This document shows, in pieces, positions 56,415-64,000 of a stretch of DNA of 64,000 bases. The notes below the pieces were generated by a model, which had not been told where the DNA came from, did not search any database, and saw only the letters and a list, made by a program, of their open reading frames with translations. The position numbers and the translations under genes are program-made. The stretch covers positions 12,648,001 to 12,712,000 of the forward strand of contig NC_091050.1 of NCBI RefSeq assembly GCF_963966145.1, in the 5' to 3' direction. Each line of letters begins with the position of its first letter. Within the stretch, counting starts at the first letter, position 1. Origin of the DNA: Tenebrio molitor (taxonomy: Eukaryota; Arthropoda; Insecta; Coleoptera; Tenebrionidae).

Positions 56415-58618
56415 CAACTTTCAATGGTTTCTAGCTTCTTAAATTTATAAAGTAATAATACTTAAATCAACGATTGCTGGCCCTTAGTGTCTGTCATGTC
56501 AGTTTTCACATTTATATTAACTTTTGCTGATAACCTCAATAAAGAGAAACTGTCATGATTAATTAACTTTATTCGCCAAGCTACTTGGATTGCTAACTTA
56601 TTTCGAATTAAACAAAATATCAAGTTCTATGGGTTTCTTGTATTTTGGGTTGCATACAACGAAAATTTCATCGAAAGTCTCTGTGAATAACTCTGTACAA
56701 ACATCTTTTAGAATAGATTTCTGGTTAAATACTGATTGGATTTTAAATAAACGTAATGAATCAAAAATGTTTGTTGTTTATAATTTAGGGACTTTCATGG
56801 TCATAAATCCATGCGATAATGGGACTTGCCACCGCGGGAAGCAGGTTTATGGTCCACCCCTCAGAGGAAAGTGGACATTCGTGATTTCTGGTGGTCTTTC
56901 CAGGGCCGTAATCCTGCAAAGTTGATACTTCAAATAAAGCAAACTTGGACCTTTAAATTATTTGTGTCATTAAAGTTGTTTTATTGATATTCAGTATGTG
57001 TTTTCTTATTGTTGACATTTTTTTTCACCTAATATCACAAAACAAATAAGACAGATTTTTGTTAACAACAGAAATGTTTTCACTTTTAAACTAATTTGCT
57101 CTCGATTGATGCTGATAAAAGTCACTGTCCTTAAGTTAATTCTGCTAAAAAAAATATTGTATCATACTGAATAGATTGGCTACAAAGTCATTGGTCTCAT
57201 TTTCTTTGAGGGAATGAGGACATTCTATTATTACTTGTTATGTATGTACTTTTTCTACTTCTTAATAAACCAAGATATTTTTTTGTTTTTCAAAGTCAAG
57301 CGTAAGATCTGGTTGTGTTTGATAAAAAAAGCTTAAGAAAAAAAAAGAATGTTATGATTATGAAATTTAAGGGCGCAGTTGACGTATTTTTAAACGGGGA
57401 ATTGAAAATGTATCGACATTTTTTTACTGCTATTATTTTTTTTTATTAAAGTGGGTAATCAATTGTCAAAAGATCTCTCAATAAAAGAAAATCTTTAAAC
57501 CTGATTAAAGTTCAACAAAAAATTATCACCGAATCTTAGTTTTGAAAGATTTTATATCTTCTTTCGCATCCTCCTAATCACGATTTCCTAATCGGCTTCC
57601 ACATCGCTCTAGTTCTTTTACAATAACCTACTTTATATTTTTTATTAGTCTGGCCTCTTCGTCACTTGAAGAATTTTTCTCCAGTGAAGAAGACGTATCT
57701 GTGGCAGAAAATTATTTGTCTTTGCCATTACACCACTTCGTTAAAACAGTTTCCCCAGAAATCTGCTTAAAAGCCTTTCTCTTATCAGAAACTGAAGTCC
57801 ACTTGGCAATTTTTATTTTAGCAAGACGACTTTTAGTCTTCTGCAACGGTCTAATTCTTCGTGCAATTTTTTTAAAATAAAAAATGCGATCAAAGGGAAT
57901 AATTAAATTTAACTGGACTCGTTTCCACTATTTACTAACTGCACCTTAACTTTCAGCATCAAAGCTTAATTAGCGCAGTAAATTGCTCGCCATACGAGTG
58001 CAACACGATAAAAACATCCTACTGAAACTCGCTAATTAAGAATTATTCTAATTAACTGTAAAGGTGTTTGAAATAAAATGTATGAAACTATTTTTGCTAC
58101 GTAGTGAGTAGTGTGCTTTATGCTAAAATATTTCTTATGGATAAAATATCTCGGCTATTTGGAAACTGGGCCATGAAAGATAGTTATGATTTCAAAGCAT
58201 TTTAAAAAATTATTGCGAGGGAAATGGGCCAAAATCACATCACATCTCTCGAAGTTGAGAGTTAAAAATACTTTTCGAAGTCTTCACCCATCCGTTCTAA
58301 ATCGGAGCGCCTCGACGCAATTACCACTTACTTGTCACCTTTTAAAAATAGCGCAAATGCATCAGAAATGCAAATACATCAATCACGGCCGGCGGAAAAA
58401 TAATAATTACTGCGACCCGATGCTCAACTCTCGTTATATTTTCGCCCAACGACAGGTACGTGCGTCACGAACGTGTGATGAATATTAAACAGCAGATTAG
58501 GATGATTAAAGCATGAGAAAAAATTAAAAAAGGTGAATTCGCTCCCGAGATTAGAATCGAAGCGGAAGTAATCTACGGTGGCCATAAATCAAAATGGGGT
58601 GAGAGATTCGTCGCCTAC
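56415..58618. other. Region left of the unnamed gene's first coding exon
   Basis: Mostly AT-rich. A GC-richer island at about 56810-56925 is open on both strands (a 111-codon plus-strand frame at 56590-56925, followed by AATAAA at 56933; on the minus strand a TTTGCAG acceptor at its right edge). A 100-codon frame without ATG lies at about 57578-57879. Downstream exons of the minus-strand gene at 58619 should lie here or further left but could not be assigned. Confidence 0.35.
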
Positions 58619-58771
58619 CCCTCAGGTTGTGTATGGTCCTGTGTATGGCCCACAGCTTGCTGATGTGGGGGTCGCTTTCTTCATCGGGCCAGGTGTCGTC
58701 AAACTCTGGGGGCATTTGTTGCGCCGGCAGTGACAAAGTCGAGCGATTACTGGACATGGTGAGGCAGGAAT
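58619..58771 (-). CDS. First main coding exon of an unidentified gene (partial)
   Basis: Minus strand: CCCTTCCAG acceptor at 58772, a strong CACCATGTC start at 58757, 46 codons, and a GTAGGC donor at 58618 (exit phase 1). The peptide is acidic in the middle (FDDTWPDEESDPHISK) and ends KLWAIHRTIHNLR. That end faintly resembles the N-terminus of RNA polymerase subunit RPB5 (a KLW-x-I-x-x-TI-x-x-L pattern), but this is too weak to name it. An upstream exon ends with GTGAGT at 59387; if translated from an ATG at 59454 it would join in frame, so a longer N-terminus is possible. Later exons are not identified. Confidence 0.5.
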
Positions 58772-59387
58772 CTGGAAGGGCAAGAAAGGGACGTCAGCGG
58801 AGGGGATTATTAATCGCGGAAAAAAATTAATTATGAATATTTATGCGGGTTAGGCAAGTTGGAAATTAAATTGTTAGGGCACACCACCAACCGCAAAGAC
58901 CATAATTACCCAAGTTAGTGTTGTGCAAACTTCTGAATTACTTACTCGAACTATTCAAATTACTTTAATTCAGCAAACTTCATGTTTACGGCTTACATAA
59001 ATAATAGAGCGCCGTCTCATTAAAAATTCAAAATTAGAAAGCGTCATCACATAGGACCGACAAAAACTAATTTCGGGCGACTTATAAATAATTTCTAACC
59101 AAGAAAACTGACACGGAGGCGATGTCAACACGCCGGCGAGAGGGCGTCACCGGTCGGCCCTCGTGCAGAACTCTACCTTTCGCTCCGGTTCGGCTGGTCG
59201 CCGCCAGATGGACCCGTCGCCGCCCTTCAAAAACCACCCCTAATTAATTCGTCTCAAAGCGAGATGTTTACAAAGGCTCCCAAAGATTAAATTAAACACA
59301 AACACGAGGAGAGAGGCTCGTTATTAGCGGTATTTATTAAGCGCCATTTTTAATTCCGCGGGAAAACCAATTAGCTGGGGTACTCAC

Positions 59388-59544
59388 CACGAATTCCTCG
59401 ACGTACGTCAACCGCGAAACTGTCAAATAATCGTAGCCTAGGAGCGAAGGTCATTTTTCTTCCGTCTTCGGCCTAGAATGCGACAACGAAACTTGTTGGC
59501 TGTTGGTCTCGCCACATGAAATTTCTTGTTAATTAATCAGCGGC
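59388..59544. promoter_or_regulatory. Short divergent promoter region
   Basis: The minus-strand gene's upstream exon ends at 59388 and must start within about 100 bases of it, while the plus-strand small membrane-protein gene begins its coding at 59545. The two genes therefore probably share one bidirectional promoter of 150 bp or less. No TATA box stands out. Confidence 0.45.
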
Positions 59545-59839
59545 ATGGCGTTCGCGGATTTGTTCAGCTTGAGGAACTGGCTCAGCTTCCTCTTCTGCTA
59601 CTTGGTGTTCATGTTTCTGGTGATTTTCTACGTGAACGTCAGAGGTAGGGGCGAGTCTGGTGGTGCACCCTTTCAGAGTGACTGTTTCAGACTTGTTCAA
59701 CAGAATTTCCGACTTGGCAGTGGCGATGTTCGATGACATCGTTTGGAACTTTGACGAGCTGGAGTATGACGTGCGCTTGAAGAAGAACGAGAGGAGCAAG
59801 GGGTACTACCCCAAAACCCAAATGATCAAAAACGATTAA
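59545..59839 (+). CDS. Small single-pass membrane protein, 82 aa, unknown
   Basis: Two exons, 59545-59644 and 59691-59839, flank a 46-bp GTAGGG...TTTCAG intron. An earlier TTTCAG at 59676 would give an immediate stop, so the acceptor at 59690 is used. Residues about 11-31 (NWLSFLFCYLVFMFLVIFYV) form one transmembrane helix or uncleaved signal anchor. Then comes an amphipathic, acidic stretch (DLAVAMFDDIVWNFDELEYD) and a basic tail (VRLKKNERSKGYYPKTQ). No family is recognised. The compact two-exon structure, GC-richer composition and shared promoter argue that it is real. Micropeptides of this size often regulate a larger membrane complex, but nothing here says which. Confidence 0.7.
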
Positions 59840-61348
59840 ATTTTCCAAATTTATAAACCGAGTGTTTGTCGATTAGATTAGAATGCGCGACAGTGACGGA
59901 TGTAGAGAGTGACGTTGGGGCTTTTTCCAAAATGCGTGCGTCTGAAAAGAGACGAAGCGGTCGCCGCCGCTGAATTATTTTACGTTTTAATAATACATTG
60001 TTGGCAGAAAGAGAATGAACGCTGGCAAGGGTGTTCCATTACATTAATTTTCTTTCTTTTCATCTTGATTTATTAAAACTTGTTTTGTTGGCTAATCTAT
60101 TCTTCATCTTCCGCTAACTCCAGATCGATGAATTTAAACTTTGAGATAATCCCGAGAATAATAAGGTTGTGAAATGAATTCGAAAGGGGAATCCGACCCG
60201 GTCCTATTAAAACCAGGCCATCTTATAATTTGATTTTACAAAAGTTATTTTTTCACAACTGAATTTGTTCCTCAAACGCCTCAAGTTAACCAATTTCAAA
60301 CGAAATCTACACTTGATTTCAATTTATGCATATCGCCACTTTTGCAACACTTCGATTCAAATTATTTTCAAAACTGAAGAATACCTATCGTTTCTCGCCG
60401 TTCTTGTTAGCTGAGACACGTCGGAAAATAATGAGGGGATTCAAAGTCTTTGAAGGAATCAAATAACGAAAAGGATTCGGTCTTTGATAATATAGTTTGT
60501 GCTCATTGCATTCTAAGAAAGACATTTCAAAAAAAAATAAAAATTCTCGTAGTGTTAACATTTTGTTTGGGTAAAATTATTTTACACCGATGCAGGCTGC
60601 GCTTGCGACATAATAGAGTTAAATTAATTACTCAATTGAAGTTTGGTAACAACGGATTTAATAACTGTTTCAATATTTGAATGTCGAAAGTAAAGTAGTT
60701 TTGACTGTTAAATGACAATGCAGAACTGTTACTAGCAATAATTCGTAATTTATTGACAATAACATTTGTGAAATTGGGTTCGTGCATCATTTTGCGTTTA
60801 ATTATTATGAACTGATCAACTCTTCAGTTGAATTGTTAATAAAAAGGGTTTGCCTCCACAAGAAATTAGGGAGAATAAAGTGAGGTTAGTTTGTATTAAG
60901 TGGTTAAAAAATGTGATTTTGATTAAGAAGAGCTTCATTTATTTATTTTGCTGTCGATAACAGGCTATTTAAAAATATTGTGACTTCTCATATGTACACT
61001 CCAGTAAGGACTTGCCTCTAGATAAATAGCTAGAGGCACAGAAGAAAACATTTATTCAAAGATAATAAAACATTTCACTGTATTTACACCAAATAATTTG
61101 TTGTCTCAAGAGTCTATACAGTCTGATTTTGAAAGTTGTGCAGATATTTTAACGTAAGGTAGTGTTAAAAGAAGAGAAAATTACCTAATTTGCCTTATAC
61201 TGGGTGATTTTAAATGAATGTGACTTTTTTTCATAGGTTGGTAATATTATTGTTGGTTATTCTACTTTTTAATGTGATAGTTGACATAAACATAGGCGTC
61301 CTCGCCTGTTTGACACAATTTATTAATACATAAAATGTCAAAATGACG
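59840..61348. other. AT-rich intergenic sequence
   Basis: No gene recognised. A small hairpin (CCTCTAG...CTAGAGG) lies at about 61013-61036. A 76-codon frame at 60450-60680 has no motif. Confidence 0.5.
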
Positions 61349-61602
61349 TACTGTCGCGAGCAATAAATTTTGGTCGCCAATGTCATTTCAAAATTTGGTT
61401 ATATTGTCACAAATTTAAAAAATTTCCCTGCCTGTTTATGCGCATGTCAACAAAGTGTCAAAAAAATGGAAAAAATGTCAATTAATGTCATACAAGATGA
61501 TGATAGGTTATGTTATGATATTTACGACAGTTTTACAATGGAACATTTTCGATTGCGTCAAAAAATGACCTTGACGACCAAAATTTATTGTTCGCGACTG
61601 TA
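61349..61602. mobile_element. MITE family C, copy 2
   Basis: Element 61351-61600, 250 bp, starts CTGTCGCGAGCAATAAATTT and ends AAATTTATTGTTCGCGACTG, flanked by TA. It shares its ends and the GACCTTGACGACCAAAATTT stretch with the 380-bp copy at 42998-43377. The sequence just to the right (61608-61672) repeats 4729-4792 and is not part of the element. Confidence 0.8.
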
Positions 61603-61607
61603 CGTAC

Positions 61608-61672
61608 GCCAATGTGTTGATTAAGGTATCAAGTTTGCCAAAATACTTTATGAAAAATGTTCCTATAGTATT
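61608..61672. repeat. Repeat shared with 4729-4792
   Basis: ACGCCAATGTGTTGATTA, AAGTTTGCCAAA and GAAAAATGTTCC occur in the same order at 4729-4792. Fragment of a dispersed element of unknown type. Confidence 0.6.
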
Positions 61673-62500
61673 GCCGTTATAACTTTTTATCTGCTCCGCC
61701 CACTAAATTGACCAATCAGAATCAAAGCCAGATTCAATCTGTACAATTTTTCATCACATTTGCCACGTAAAAAAGTTAAGGTTAGAATTTTGCTGTCAAG
61801 TCCACAATTATTGTTTTAGGTTCTAAAAAATAAAATGTCATTAAGACAATTCGAATGTCAGAAATTTTTACTGTGTAAATCAGATCGTCTTAACAACCTA
61901 TTTGATTGGTAACTAAGAAAATGAAATGGGCGGGGCAGATAAAATGTTACGTTGTTGTTAATGGTTCACAACCAGAACCAAAAAATCAGTTTGTTTGGGA
62001 ACCGCTGAAAAATTTCAAATTTGGCGGGCAGTTTTGACGTCCGACTAACTAATGTCAAGTTTTTCTGTCATTCGAGTTTATGTTTGATGTTTATCTGAAT
62101 GTCCACGGGCTGCGCCATAGATCAAAACCATATGGGATTTCTTCAGGTTGGTGAAAGCCATTTACGATTTAAATTGAGGTTCTTGTCAAAATGACTTAAT
62201 TTTGAATGAAATGACAAGTCTACTATGATTTTTTTGAGTAATTTTTTCATCAAATTCAGCGGCATTTCTTAGACGATGAAAAACGTATTTGTTTATTCAT
62301 TTTTTAGGTGATCCTAACAGGATTAATCTGGGACTTTTTTGAGGACAAGTCAGATTGCGTGGAATATTTATGTTTCAGTTTATAAATGATGGGACGTGAT
62401 CGTTGATCTACGACTTCTCTCGGTCTTTTGGTTTCTTTATTACGAGAATGGCAAAGCTATGTTTGAAATTGAATCAGAAAATAAATTTTCTCTCATGTTC

Positions 62501-62740
62501 AGTAAAGTCCATTCACGTTGGATTTTCCTCTCAAGGTCAAATAATTAAATTTTTTGGCTCTGTAATTATGTTTTGTAAATAGTGACATGCAGGTAAACAC
62601 CGTACAGGTTGGATTGAGCATTGCTAAATCGCATTATGTTGGTTAGCTGCATGTCACTATTTACAAAACATAATTACAGAGCCAAAAAATTTAATTATTT
62701 GACCTTGAGAGGAAAATCCACCGTGAATGGACTTTACTGT
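62501..62740. mobile_element. Near-perfect 93-bp-arm foldback element
   Basis: The left arm 62501-62593 (CAGTAAAGTCCATTCACG to GACATGCAG) and right arm 62648-62740 are reverse complements with about one mismatch, around a 54-bp loop. Flanks TCATGTT/TGGTGGTT show only partial 8-bp similarity, so a hAT target duplication is possible but unproven. The near identity suggests a recent insertion or gene-conversion between arms. Confidence 0.8.
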
Positions 62741-63095
62741 GGTGGTTTAGTTTATTTGATTTTTTTTCACTTTCTTATAACTGTCTACTCTGATGAATAT
62801 TTTAAACAATTCGTTTGAAGACAAAATAAATTGGTTGTTTTTACTCAGATATTTGATTCGCTGAATTTCGTTTTACAGAAGAGTCACAATGGCTTTTGAA
62901 GTGAAAACTTCTTTAGGCGCGCCACATACATTTTATTCCCGGGCAGTGAATTAGTTTTAAGCGAGTCGAGTTTTTTAGCGGAGTGAGCGAAAAATAATCA
63001 ACTGTGCGTCACTTGTCAATTTTAAATTTTCATTGTATGTTATGTTGTGACCTAACTGACCTCAGTGCAGAGCTGCAGGAGTAACTGTATATAAA

Positions 63096-63269
63096 TACAG
63101 GATATTTCACGAGTGATAATGAGCCTGACGTAATTTAAAATGCAACCCACAATATATTTCCGAAAAAAGCTGGCTACTGTCATTAAAATGTCCGGCTTTT
63201 TCTGAAAATGTATTGTGGGTTGAATTTATTATTCCGTCAGGCTCATTATCACTCGTGAAATACCCTGTA
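63096..63269. mobile_element. MITE with TA target duplication (CAGGGTATTTCACG ends)
   Basis: Element 63098-63267, 170 bp, starts CAGGATATTTCACGAGTGAT and ends ATCACTCGTGAAATACCCTG, flanked by TA. Inner arms GAGCCTGACG and CAACCCACAATA also pair. Hairpin-like and non-coding; Tc1/mariner-type MITE. Confidence 0.85.
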
Positions 63270-64000
63270 TAGTTTTATATCATGTAAACGATAAAGACAC
63301 GACAAATATTGTAAGTTTACAGATGAATGTAGGATTTAATACGTAATTCTCAGTTATATGGCTTCAACAATTCATCTATTGGAAAAATTTGTGTATTTAG
63401 CAAAATGTGAAGAGGAAAATGGACAATTTATTATAATACAGGGTATTGGTATTGCTATGAAAACTTGTGTTGTGTTCAATATCATCGTCAAGAAAATAAA
63501 ACTTAAACATCCAAACCTAACCTCACAAATTTTGCTAGAGTGTACCTCTAAAAGCGGACGTATTTGCAGTTTCTATTGAAAAATACAGATTTTTGATGTT
63601 TATTTAAAAACAGCATTGGATTTAAATAATATTAATTATTTATGCCTTGCTCCTTATTCCCCCAAGTCATCCATAATGATATATTTTTTATAGAATAGGT
63701 ACATATTACTTAAAATCAGTAACGAGCATCATAGATGTTTTCACTTCTGTCGTGCGGTCTTAAGCACATACTCTTTTTTTTTAGTTTTAAAAATGACGAA
63801 TCAGTCGCTTACTCGCTTTAAGAAATGTTTCAGTGAAGTACGCGTATTGTGGCATCTGAGGTCGGTCCATCGATCGCCTCCCTCCAGAAATGATAAACAA
63901 CCACACCGTTGGCCGGCCATAAAATTAAACAATATCCAGACCAGTAAATTTTTATGATTAGGAAGGGTAATAAATTGCCCCGTACAAGTAATCCATCGCA
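63270..64000. other. Right edge of the window, no gene recognised
   Basis: AT-rich with a 73-codon frame at 63358-63579 that lacks motifs. The last ~150 bases become GC-richer and may approach the next gene. Confidence 0.4.

Noticed and set aside
1..64000. CRISPR arrays, rRNA genes, well-known insect microRNAs, telomeric TTAGG/TCAGG arrays
   Set aside because: Looked for by eye on both strands; none found. Isolated GGTTATG/CATAACC words recur but are not tandem.

Overview
The window looks like a stretch of an insect nuclear genome, most likely a beetle. The host genes are spliced with very short introns (46-54 bp) next to a few very long ones. The spaces between exons are AT-rich and crowded with short foldback elements flanked by TA. 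The recognisable proteins are animal proteins. No operons, bacterial signals, CRISPR arrays or rRNA/tRNA genes were seen. The species call is inference; no species-specific marker was identified.

Layout from the left. 718-3054 (+) is a single coding exon for a 778-residue protein made almost entirely of ankyrin repeats. 5112-5882 (+) is a four-exon PITHD1 orthologue. 6631-27704 (-) is a five-exon secreted protein with three FAS1 (fasciclin) domains; its first exon lies 18.6 kb from the other four. That intron holds a ~1.07-kb TA-flanked DNA transposon, a decayed reverse transcriptase, several MITEs and GC-richer stretches that could be regulatory. 27.7-44.7 kb has no gene I can name, but contains a decayed non-LTR retrotransposon (30.5-31.9 kb) and more MITEs. 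44734-52112 (-) is a nearly complete anoctamin-10 (TMEM16K) gene in seven coding exons, with only the C-terminal tail unassigned. A second, inverted copy of the 1.1-kb transposon sits just upstream of it (52491-53589). 58619-58771 (-) is the first main coding exon of an unnamed gene. It shares a short divergent promoter region with 59545-59839 (+), a two-exon gene for an 82-residue single-pass membrane protein. The right end (59.8-64 kb) is AT-rich and holds three foldback elements.

The genes do not form a pathway: an intracellular repeat protein, a cytosolic PITH protein, an extracellular adhesion-type protein and an ER lipid scramblase lie side by side as ordinary unlinked animal genes. The most distinctive observations are the exact 297-bp (three-repeat) supercycle in the ankyrin gene, the all-phase-1 FAS1 gene, the paired transposon with a conserved cysteine-rich antisense frame, the in-frame 45-bp tandem repeat near 54.2 kb, and a TATA/E-box promoter-like block inside the FAS1 gene's giant intron.
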